NCBI GenBank assembly: GCA_947367415.1
Contig: CANBEE010000026.1
Coordinates: forward strand, 1-16,436
Source of the DNA: an uncultured Bacteroidales bacterium
GTDB taxonomy: Bacteria > Bacteroidota > Bacteroidia > Bacteroidales > Bacteroidaceae
Direction of reading: 5' to 3'
Length of the DNA: 16,436 bases
The translations under genes were made by a program, and so were the position numbers. Shown piece by piece: positions 6,796 through 13,533 of the stretch. The notes below the pieces were generated by a model. That model was not told where the DNA came from and ran no database searches. It saw only the letters and a program-made list of their open reading frames with translations. The stretch's first letter is position 1. Every line of letters begins with the position of its first letter.

Positions 6796-9504
6796 TCACT
6801 TTACCCTCCTTGTCAGCAGTTTCAGCAGTTCGCTCACGAGGAGCACGCCGATGGAGAGGCCGATGACCATTCCCCACTGTGGGGCGCTGAGGGCGGTGAG
6901 CTTGAAGAGTGTCTGCATGGTGGGGACGAGCATCACGAGGAGCGTCAGCGTGGTGACCAGCGCAATGGTGAGCCATAGCCAGCGGTTGGTGAAGAAGCGA
7001 TGGGTAAACCACTGACGGCCGGCGCGGATGCTGAAGATCATCGTGAACTGCGAGAAGATCATCACGGCAAAGGTCATCGTGCGGGCGGTCTCGATGGAGT
7101 GCTCCATGCCTATCATATAGGCACCCAGCGAGGCTGCGCCGATGATGAGCGACTGCAGCACGACCTTCGTGGTAAACGCACGGGTGAAGATGCCCTGATG
7201 GGGTGTCACGGGCGGACGCTCCATGATGTCCTTCGCAGTGTGGTCGACACTGAGGGCCAGCGAGGGCAGACTGTCGCCCACGAGATTGATGAAGAGCAGC
7301 TGTATGGGCAGCAGCGGCATGTCGAAGTTGAGCAGCACGGCCACGAGCAGCAGGATAATCTCGCCCAGGTTGGTCGACACCATGAACTGGATGCTCTTCA
7401 TCAGGTTGTCGAAGATGCGGCGTCCCTCGCGCACGGAGGTCACGATGGTGGCAAAGTTGTCGTCGGCCAGCACCACATCGGCAGCCTCCTTGGCCACGTC
7501 GGTGCCGGTGATGCCCATGGCCACGCCGATGTCGGCCAGCTTGAGGGCAGGAGCGTCGTTGACGCTGTCGCCCGTCATCGCCACCACATTGCCGCGCTGC
7601 TGGAAGGCCTTCACGATGCGCACTTTGTGCTCGGGGGCTACGCGGGCAAAGACGGCCACGCTGCCGCACTGCTCGCGCAGCTCATCATCGGAGAGACGCT
7701 CCACCTCGGCACCCGTGAGCACGCGGTCGCCAGTGGTCATGATGCCCAGCTGGGTGGCAATGGCCGAGGCGGTGAGGGCGTGGTCGCCCGTAATCATCAC
7801 GGGCTTGATGCCTGCACGGCGGCACTGATCGACGGCAAGGCGAGCCTCCTCACGTGGCGGGTCTATCATGCCCACCATGCCCACAAAGGTGAGGCCCTCT
7901 TCGATGCTCGCGGCACTGATGTCGCCGGGCAGCTCATCCATATATTTATAGGCGATGGCCAGCACGCGCAGTGCCTTGGAGGCCATCTCCTCGTTCTTCT
8001 CAAATATGCGGTGGATGTCGTCACCGGTGATGTTCCTCACCGTGAACGAGGGTATAGATGAGGTCTTGCGTGAGGGCTGCGCATTGTCGTCGGTACCCAT
8101 CTTCGTGCAGCACTCCAACACCTCGTCGACTCCACCCTTGACGGCCACGAGATAGCGTCCCGAGGCGGTACGGTGGATGGTGGCCATGCGCTTGCGCTCC
8201 GAGTCGAAGGGCACCTCGGCCACGCGCGGCATCTCGGCCAGCAGCGCGTCCTTGTCAATGCCGAACCTCAGGCCAAGGTCTACGAGCGCCGTCTCCGTGG
8301 GGTCGCCGATGGTGGCCACGGTATCATCCTCGCGACTGATGACGGCATCGTTGCAGAGCACGGCGATGGGGATAAGTTGATGAGGGCTCTTAAGGGTATC
8401 GGAGTTCTCAGAGTACTCGGAGTTCTCTGAGAGCTCTGAGGAATTGGACACGCCTCTCACGGTCTCCACCACCGTCATGCGATTCTGCGTCAGCGTACCC
8501 GTCTTGTCCGAGCAGATGACCGTGGTGCTGCCCAGCGTCTCCACAGAGGGCAGGTTGCGCACGATGGCGTTCTGCTTGGCCAGGCGTTGCACACCCAGGG
8601 CGAGCACGATGGTCGACACAGCAGGCAGTCCCTCGGGGATGGCAGCCACGGCAAGGCTCACGGCCGTCATGAACATCTCCATCAGCGGACGTCCGTAGCA
8701 GAGCCCGATGACGAAGATGATGCCACACACCACGAGGCTCACGATGGCCAGCACGCGGCCCAGCTGGTCGAGGCGCACCTGCATGGGGGTCTTCATCTCG
8801 GGCACCGACTCTATCATGGCTGCTATCTTGCCCATCTCGGAATCGGTCCCCGTAGCCACCACGATGCCACGTCCACGGCCGTAGGTGACGCTGCACGAGG
8901 CAAACGCCATGTTTACCCTGTCGCCTATGGAGGCATCGCCCTCGATGGACTCGGTGCTCTTCTCCACGGGCACCGACTCGCCCGTCAGCGCAGCCTCCTG
9001 CACCTTCAGGTTGATGGCCTCGGTGAGGCGCAGGTCGGCAGGGATGCTGTCGCCCGTCTCTATCTCCACGATGTCGCCCGGCACCAGTTCGCGCGACTCG
9101 ATGATGCGGCGCTCCCCATCGCGCACCACCTTGCAGCGCGGTGCGGCCATGCGCTCCAGGGCATCGAGCGACTTCTCCGCCTTCGACTCCTGCACCATGC
9201 CGATGATGGCATTGGCCACGAGGATGACCAGGATGATGAGCGCGTCGGTCATACCCTCGCCATTCATATAGCCCGTGACGCCCGAGATGGCCGCCGCGAT
9301 GAGCAGCACGATAATCATAAAGCTCTTGAACTGCGCCACGAACTTCTGCCACAGTGTCGTGTGCTCGCGTTTCTTAAACTCGTTGTAGCCATACTCCCTG
9401 AGGCGCTCCTGGACCTCGTGCTCGGTGAGTCCCTGTACGGTGTCGGTATGCAACAGCTCCTTCACAGCCTTGTAGTGCAGGTTGTAGTAATTTTTCTTCT
9501 CCAT
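6796..9504 (-). CDS. Calcium-type cation-transporting P-type ATPase
   Basis: The protein has 902 aa from ATG 9504 (MEKKNYYNLHYKAV). A further 24 in-frame codons upstream lie in the promoter and leader and are not used. It is a P2-type membrane pump of the PMCA/SERCA-like class, probably exporting Ca2+ or another divalent cation. In order it has an N-terminal cation-ATPase domain (GLTEHEVQERLREYGYNEF), helices 1-2, the actuator domain with TGES (174-177), PEGLP in helix 4 (290-294), the phosphorylation motif DKTGT (D333), the nucleotide-binding domain, TGDSVNDAPALK (D646, D650), and six C-terminal helices. The usual motif is TGDGVNDAP; here the G is S. A Ser/Glu/Asn-rich linker (about 353-372) is encoded by a direct repeat. 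It is transcribed alone. Confidence 0.93.
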   Translation of the reverse strand: MEKKNYYNLHYKAVKELLHTDTVQGLTEHEVQERLREYGYNEFKKREHTTLWQKFVAQFKSFMIIVLLIAAAISGVTGYMNGEGMTDALIILVILVANAIIGMVQESKAEKSLDALERMAAPRCKVVRDGERRIIESRELVPGDIVEIETGDSIPADLRLTEAINLKVQEAALTGESVPVEKSTESIEGDASIGDRVNMAFASCSVTYGRGRGIVVATGTDSEMGKIAAMIESVPEMKTPMQVRLDQLGRVLAIVSLVVCGIIFVIGLCYGRPLMEMFMTAVSLAVAAIPEGLPAVSTIVLALGVQRLAKQNAIVRNLPSVETLGSTTVICSDKTGTLTQNRMTVVETVRGVSNSSELSENSEYSENSDTLKSPHQLIPIAVLCNDAVISREDDTVATIGDPTETALVDLGLRFGIDKDALLAEMPRVAEVPFDSERKRMATIHRTASGRYLVAVKGGVDEVLECCTKMGTDDNAQPSRKTSSIPSFTVRNITGDDIHRIFEKNEEMASKALRVLAIAYKYMDELPGDISAASIEEGLTFVGMVGMIDPPREEARLAVDQCRRAGIKPVMITGDHALTASAIATQLGIMTTGDRVLTGAEVERLSDDELREQCGSVAVFARVAPEHKVRIVKAFQQRGNVVAMTGDSVNDAPALKLADIGVAMGITGTDVAKEAADVVLADDNFATIVTSVREGRRIFDNLMKSIQFMVSTNLGEIILLLVAVLLNFDMPLLPIQLLFINLVGDSLPSLALSVDHTAKDIMERPPVTPHQGIFTRAFTTKVVLQSLIIGAASLGAYMIGMEHSIETARTMTFAVMIFSQFTMIFSIRAGRQWFTHRFFTNRWLWLTIALVTTLTLLVMLVPTMQTLFKLTALSAPQWGMVIGLSIGVLLVSELLKLLTRRVK
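8399..8431. repeat. Short direct repeat inside the P-type ATPase gene
   Basis: TCGGAGTTCTCAGAG (8399-8413) and TCGGAGTTCTCTGAG (8417-8431) differ at one base and have a period of 18 nt. On the coding strand they give the repeated SENSEYSENS stretch, which lies just after the phosphorylation motif. A unit gain or loss would be in frame. Confidence 0.75.
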
Positions 9505-9545
9505 CAGATTTTCTAATATTTCGTTAATAATAACAAACAGGAGTG

Positions 9546-9553
9546 CAAAAGTA
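9546..9553 (-). promoter_or_regulatory. -7 box of the P-type ATPase gene
   Basis: TACTTTTG on the minus strand fits TAnnTTTG and lies 41 nt before ATG 9504. This supports the shorter protein start, because the longer ORF would begin upstream of the expected transcription start region. No clear -33 element is seen. Confidence 0.55.
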
Positions 9554-9709
9554 TCGCCTCTACAGGAGCAGTTCATTACATTTATGGACGGATAAATATC
9601 ACAAACTTCGCTTTTAGGGATTTTTTAGAGATAATAATCTATTTCTCTCTATAGACTATGGCATTGCGGGATTTTTTTTTGTAAATTCGCGATATAAAAG
9701 ACTTCCGCT

Positions 9710-10144
9710 ATGAAGAATACCACCTCGCTTCGCCCCATGCCCAAGACCTTCCGTTTGTGTATCAAAACAGACTGCCCGCGTGCTGCCGAGTGCCTGCGCA
9801 GCGTAGCCTTGCAGATGCTGTCGCCCGACGAGCAGTCCATCTCCATCATCAACCCCGCCTACCTCGCCGCCACAGAGGGCGACTGCCCCGTGTCCCATTC
9901 GGCCGCGAAGGTGCGCTATGCCCGTGGCTTCGTGAAGATGCTCTCGGGCCTCACCGTACACCAAGCCAATGCCCTGCGCCAAACCTTGGAGCACGACTTC
10001 GGTCACACCCGCTACTTCCGCCTCCGTGCAGGCGAGCGCCTCATCGACCCTGCCACCCAAGAGCACATCCGCCAAGCCATGACCCGCTTAGGCATCACCG
10101 ACCTTCCCGACTCCGATGCCTACGTGGAGGAATACGAGTGGTGA
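9710..10144 (+). CDS. DUF6078 family protein
   Basis: The protein has 144 aa with no signal peptide and is probably cytoplasmic. The pattern fits DUF6078 as I know it from Bacteroides and Prevotella. An N-terminal cysteine cluster (C17, C22, C28 in CIKTDCPRAAEC) is followed by a fourth cysteine in GDCP (about residue 59). YARGFVKML comes next, then RYFRLRAGERLIDPATQEHI near the C-terminus. The cysteines suggest a metal-binding site, but this is inference. Function is unknown. ATG 9710 follows a run of nine T (9672-9680) and a weak -7-like TAAATTCG (9682-9689). The right neighbour is a rhuM remnant, so this may be an accessory spot. Confidence 0.75.
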   Translation: MKNTTSLRPMPKTFRLCIKTDCPRAAECLRSVALQMLSPDEQSISIINPAYLAATEGDCPVSHSAAKVRYARGFVKMLSGLTVHQANALRQTLEHDFGHTRYFRLRAGERLIDPATQEHIRQAMTRLGITDLPDSDAYVEEYEW

Positions 10145-10212
10145 TTCCGCACAGCTGCAAGCACGTCTCTGGCCGCTCATACCATACAGTATATCAGCCA
10201 TATCCCAGTGTC

Positions 10213-10855
10213 ATGGATGTGGAGCGGCTGAAAAAACCAGATGGCCGTCCCGACTATTTCGACGAACTGCTGTCGCAGATTTGCGATATCCGTGCTTCGG
10301 AAAAACGCTTCTATCAGAAGCGTGCGTGACCTGTTCAAGCTAAGTGTTGACTATGATGCTACGGACAAAGCCACGCAAATGTTCTATGCCTACACACAAA
10401 ACAAACTGCTCTTCGCGGTAACAGGTATGACCGCCGCAGAGATTATCTGCAATCGAGCCAATGCCGAGCTCCCTAATATGGGACTGATAGCCTGGAAAGG
10501 GAGCATCGTGCGCAAGCAAGACGTTATCATTGCCAAGAATTACTTGACATACGATGAGCTTGATTCGCTCAACCGACTCGTTGTCATCTTCCTCGAAACA
10601 GCTGAGTTTCGTGCCAAGAACCGTCAGAATCTCACGATGGATTTCTGGCGTGAGAATGTTGACAAGATACTTGTCTCAAACGAGCAACCATTGCTTGTTG
10701 GCAATGGCTCCATCAGCAACAAGCGAGCCGAAGAACTTGCTGAGCACATCTACGATGACTTCCACGCCCGTCGCAAACAACTCGAAGCCACTCGGGCTGA
10801 TGAGGAGGACATGCAGGAACTGCTGGAACTGGAAAAGGAACTAAGGCGGAGATAA
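10213..10855 (+). pseudogene. rhuM: rhuM remnant, N-terminally truncated and frameshifted
   Basis: Two frames together give the C-terminal ~60% of a RhuM (virulence RhuM) protein. The first is MDVERLKKPDGRPDYFDELL to EKRFYQK (10213-10320). It is followed by a +1 shift at C10321, after which VRDLFKLSVDYDATDKATQ continues to the stop at 10855. Skipping one base at 10321 restores a frame of about 213 aa. Full members are about 330-350 aa, so the N-terminal ~100 residues, the DNA-binding-like half, are missing. No remnant of them is found in 10145-10212. RhuM proteins are frequent on mobile and accessory islands of gut bacteria, and their function is not established. A shorter ORF from 10241 might still be translated, but its first ~27 residues are out of frame with the family. 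Confidence 0.8.
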
Positions 10856-10893
10856 AAATCTGTGTAAGTGAGTCAATCTTACGAGAATTATCG

Positions 10894-10901
10894 TACATTT
10901 G
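10894..10901 (+). promoter_or_regulatory. -7 box upstream of the pncB leader
   Basis: TACATTTGCAG matches TAnnTTTG. It is preceded by GAGAATTATCGTAC (10883-10896), the same 14 nt found at the pspC-argC promoter. Transcription from here would run 30-60 nt into a terminator hairpin before pncB. No -33 TTTG is visible. Confidence 0.5.
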
Positions 10902-10966
10902 CAGAGTTGAGGACAACCTCGGGATATCCAAAGTGGTGGCGTGAGATAAAAATCTTCACGCTTTTT
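10902..10966 (+). ncRNA. Candidate short structured RNA or attenuator leader before pncB
   Basis: Between the -7 box at 10894-10901 and the terminator at 10939-10966 lie about 37 nt with overlapping alternative stems. GTTG-AGGA-CAAC uses 10906-10917 and GAGG-ACAA-CCTC uses 10909-10920, so the two are mutually exclusive. The palindrome GGATATCC (10922-10929) follows. The arrangement promoter, switchable hairpin, terminator, gene is what a small riboswitch or attenuator would show, and pncB makes an NAD precursor. It could equally be an independent ~60-nt RNA, or just the terminator of the dead rhuM gene. I recognise no known riboswitch class. Confidence 0.35.
10939..10966 (+). terminator. Rho-independent terminator between the rhuM remnant and pncB
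   Basis: GCGTGA (10939-10944) pairs with TCACGC (10956-10961), continued by GAT with ATC across a one-base bulge and an AAAA loop. TTTTTCTCTTTCTC follows directly. This is the clearest intrinsic terminator in the window. Confidence 0.8.
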
Positions 10967-10989
10967 CTCTTTCTCTCACAGATTCTTAT

Positions 10990-10997
10990 TACTTTTG
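10990..10997 (+). promoter_or_regulatory. -7 box proximal to pncB
   Basis: TACTTTTGCGA fits TAnnTTTG, lies after the terminator and is 32 nt before ATG 11030. This would allow pncB expression independent of the upstream leader. Confidence 0.55.
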
Positions 10998-11029
10998 CGA
11001 AAACTATTTCGTAATAAAACGAACTCGCC

Positions 11030-12244
11030 ATGAAACAAATCATCACCCACTTTACCGACAACGACCTCTACACCTTCACCTGCATGTATTATGTACTGCA
11101 GAAATACCCCCGTGCCGAGACCGAGTACAGCTTCTTTGACCGCAACCGCACTTGCTACCCTAAGGGCTTCGATGCCCTGCTGCGCGAGCAGCTCGAGCAC
11201 TTGGCCGAGGTCACCATCACTGACGAGGAGCGCGAGTATATGACCCGTACCTTTCCCTTCCTGCCCTATTGGTTCATCAATGTCTTCCTGCGCGGCTTCC
11301 GGTTCAATCCCGCAGAGCTCACCATCACACAGGACGAAGAGGGTCATCTCGACATCAGCGTCAAGGGCAAGTGGTGGAGCACCATCATCTGGGAGATGCC
11401 CATTCTGGCCACCATATCGGAGCTTATGCATATCCTCAACGGTGATGCCGACAAGTACGATGCCGAGGCTGAGTATGCCAAGAGCCTCGACAAGGGCCGT
11501 CAGATATGTCATGGTGGGCTCACCCTGGGCGATATGGGTACCCGTCGCCGCTTCTCCTTTGCCCATCAGGAGCGCGTCATCGATGCCCTGATGCAATCGT
11601 ACCGCGAGGTGAAGGGCGAGACCGACGGACAGTGCGGCCGATTCACCGGCACATCGAACGTCTACTTTGCCATGAAGAAGGGCATCCCCTGCCTGGGCAC
11701 CATGTCACACCAGTGCATCTCGTTCGAGGAGATCGTTAGTGGCGTCATCGAGTGCAACTACAACGTGATGAACAAGTGGAGCGAGGTCTACGACGGCAAC
11801 GTGGGTATCTTCCTCTACGACTGCTTCGGCGACCGCGTCTTCTTCAACAACCTCTCCAAGCGCATGGCCATGACCTTCTCGGGACTGCGCATCGACAGCG
11901 GCCGTGAGGAGGAGCAGGTGGACCTCATCGTACAGAAGTACAAGCAGCTGGGCATTGACCCCATGACCAAGCAGGCCGTCTTCAGCAACGGACTCGACAT
12001 TGCCCGCGCCATCGAGATACACCGCTACTGCGAGGGCAAGATTGTCGACAGCTACGGTGTGGGTACCTTCCTCACCTGCGACGTCACCGGCTGCTCGCCC
12101 ATGAACATCGTCATCAAGCTCGTGCGTGGTCGCATTACCGAGTCGCGCGAATGGCACCCCTGCGTGAAGCTCTCGTGCGACAAAGGCAAGACTCTGGGCG
12201 ACAAGCAGAAATGCGACTACCTCGTGTCGGTGCTGAACAGATAA
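11030..12244 (+). CDS. pncB: Nicotinate phosphoribosyltransferase
   Basis: The protein has 404 aa, full length for the bacterial PncB family. It converts nicotinate and PRPP to nicotinate mononucleotide with ATP use, the entry step of the Preiss-Handler NAD salvage pathway, in the cytoplasm. Evidence includes the N-terminal TDNDLYTFTCMYYV, GRFTGTSNVYFA (203-214) and GTMSHQ (223-228). H227 in GTMSHQ is the expected phosphohistidine site (family form GTMAHE). FSGLRIDSGREEE and FSNGLDIARAIEI, part of the phosphate-binding barrel, follow. It is preceded by a terminator and its own -7 box. It converges with the LuxR-type gene with only 7 nt between stop codons and no terminator between them. Confidence 0.95.
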   Translation: MKQIITHFTDNDLYTFTCMYYVLQKYPRAETEYSFFDRNRTCYPKGFDALLREQLEHLAEVTITDEEREYMTRTFPFLPYWFINVFLRGFRFNPAELTITQDEEGHLDISVKGKWWSTIIWEMPILATISELMHILNGDADKYDAEAEYAKSLDKGRQICHGGLTLGDMGTRRRFSFAHQERVIDALMQSYREVKGETDGQCGRFTGTSNVYFAMKKGIPCLGTMSHQCISFEEIVSGVIECNYNVMNKWSEVYDGNVGIFLYDCFGDRVFFNNLSKRMAMTFSGLRIDSGREEEQVDLIVQKYKQLGIDPMTKQAVFSNGLDIARAIEIHRYCEGKIVDSYGVGTFLTCDVTGCSPMNIVIKLVRGRITESREWHPCVKLSCDKGKTLGDKQKCDYLVSVLNR

Positions 12245-12251
12245 TCCACCC

Positions 12252-13169
12252 TCACTGCTGTATGTCCTCGATGCGGACGAGCTTGTTGGCGATGGCGTAG
12301 ATGATGAGGCCGGCGGTGCTGTGTATCTGTAGCTTCTGCGATATGTTGCGGCGGTGGGTGGCCACGGTGTGCACCGAGAGGCAGAGGGTGTCGGCAATCT
12401 CTTTGTTGCTCAGCCCTTTGGTGATACTGATGAGGATGTCTTTCTCGCGGTCGCTCAGGAGGTCCGACCTGTCGCGGTCGGCAGGGTCGGTGTCGGTGTC
12501 GTCGGTGTAGAGGATGGTGCCGCTCTGGGCGAGCTGCTGCTCCACGAGCTTGACGGAGGGCACGAAGAGGTGGTCCTCGATCATGCAGTGCGAGGTGAGG
12601 TCCTGCTCGCAGAGGAGGATATCAAGCAATACGGCATTAAGCAGGTAGTTGTTCTTCTCGGGGCAGTAGCGGATGATGATGTCCTTGAGCTCCTTTAGCT
12701 TGTCGCTCATGGGGGTGTGCTTGCCGGCAAAGTCCTTGATGGAGTAGTCGCGGCTGAGGAAGCCCTGCAGGAGCTGCTCGACGTAGGCAAAGACAACCTC
12801 GTTCTCGTGCTCCATATGCTTGCGCACCTCGGCCACGTAGTCGTCATAGAAGCGGAGGATGAGCATGGCGATGTTGTTGCTGCCCGAGCAGTCGATGGCC
12901 TCGATGAGCTTGCGGCGCAGGGTGGGGAGGTTGAAGTCGAGGAAGTATTCGTGGGCCTGCTTGAGGTAGCCGATGAGCGAGGGCAGCGACACGGACTCGT
13001 GGCTGTAGGGCTTGTCGGAAACGAAGTTGGCTACCTCGAGGAAGGTGGCCTCGTCGACGCCGTGCATGTGGCACACGTCGTGCACGGTCATATCGCCAAA
13101 TCCCAGCGAGATGCCGAAGCGCCCCATCACGAGGATGAGGGAGCTGTTGTCCTTCACCAGGTGGCGCAT
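12252..13169 (-). CDS. Hemerythrin-like sensor with LuxR DNA-binding domain, 5' end disrupted
   Basis: The protein has 305 aa from ATG 13169. Residues 1-45 (LILVMGRFGISLGFGDMTVHDVC) resemble the N-terminal segment of ScdA/YtfE-type di-iron proteins. Residues 60-210 look like a hemerythrin four-helix bundle. Candidate iron ligands are H73 (QAHEYF), H118/H121 and E122/E124 (HMEHENEVVF), and H194, E198 and H200 (SHCMIEDHLFVP). Residues about 235-298 are a LuxR helix-turn-helix (LSDREKDIL, KGLSNKEIADTL, SVHTVATHRRNISQKL). I infer a transcription factor sensing oxygen, nitric oxide or iron state. Upstream of codon 1 the family-like YKHDDK continues to about 13187. Beyond that point the sequence is the antisense of ccsA, so the native start and promoter appear lost. 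Confidence 0.82.
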   Translation of the reverse strand: MRHLVKDNSSLILVMGRFGISLGFGDMTVHDVCHMHGVDEATFLEVANFVSDKPYSHESVSLPSLIGYLKQAHEYFLDFNLPTLRRKLIEAIDCSGSNNIAMLILRFYDDYVAEVRKHMEHENEVVFAYVEQLLQGFLSRDYSIKDFAGKHTPMSDKLKELKDIIIRYCPEKNNYLLNAVLLDILLCEQDLTSHCMIEDHLFVPSVKLVEQQLAQSGTILYTDDTDTDPADRDRSDLLSDREKDILISITKGLSNKEIADTLCLSVHTVATHRRNISQKLQIHSTAGLIIYAIANKLVRIEDIQQ

Positions 13170-13187
13170 CTTGTCGTCGTGCTTGTA

Positions 13188-13409
13188 TGGGCCAACGTGT
13201 CGTGGGGCCGCTACTGGGGCTGGGACCCCAAGGAGGTGTGGGCACTCATCACGATGCTCATCTATGCCGCCCCGCTCCACAGCCGCTCCATGCCGTGGTT
13301 TGCCCGCCCCATGGCACTGCACCGCTACTGCATCCTCGCCTTCCTCACCGTACTGATGACCTACTTCGGCGTCAATTTCCTGTTGGGTGGCATACATAGC
13401 TATGCGTGA
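13188..13409 (+). pseudogene. ccsA: C-terminal fragment of a CcsA-type cytochrome c biogenesis protein
   Basis: The last 73 codons of a CcsA/CcmC-like heme-handling membrane protein are present. WGRYWGWDPKE is the tryptophan-rich WWD motif, and WALITMLIYAAPLH, AFLTVLMTYFGVNFLLGG and the terminal HSYA all match the family end. Upstream of W (13188) the plus strand is the antisense of the LuxR gene, with no CcsA sequence, so about three quarters of the protein are absent. It cannot work as it stands. CcsA normally pairs with a ResB/Ccs1 protein to attach heme to exported cytochromes such as NrfA and NrfH, none of which is visible here. A terminator follows. Confidence 0.85.
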
Positions 13410-13475
13410 TAAGGGCTTATCTAAGAGGTTAGTGCTTGTTCAGACTGTGAATAGCCTTTATTTGGAATGAAATAT

Positions 13476-13511
13476 GGAGGGGTGTCAAAAACGAATGACA
13501 CCCCTCCTTTT
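13476..13511. terminator. Bidirectional terminator between the ccsA fragment and the acyl-CoA ligase
   Basis: GGAGGGGTGTCA (13476-13487) and TGACACCCCTCC (13496-13507) are perfect reverse complements with an 8-nt loop and a TTTT tail on the plus strand. It lies between two convergent units. Its GGGGTGTC core resembles the hairpin at 2629-2668. Confidence 0.85.
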
Positions 13512-13533
13512 AATGTAAATTAGTCAGATTCTC

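Noticed and set aside
7000..9516. Long plus-strand ORFs (353 and 309 codons) opposite the P-type ATPase
   Set aside because: They are rich in His, Asp and Gly in the way typical of antisense frames and have no domain, while the minus frame carries every P-type motif in order.
12717..13187. Plus-strand ORF continuous with the ccsA fragment
   Set aside because: Only the part from 13188 is CcsA-like. The part before it is antisense to the hemerythrin-LuxR gene.
13170..13397. N-terminal 76-residue extension of the LuxR-type ORF
   Set aside because: Beyond about 13187 this is the antisense of the ccsA fragment. The residues resemble no regulator domain, so ATG 13169 was used instead.
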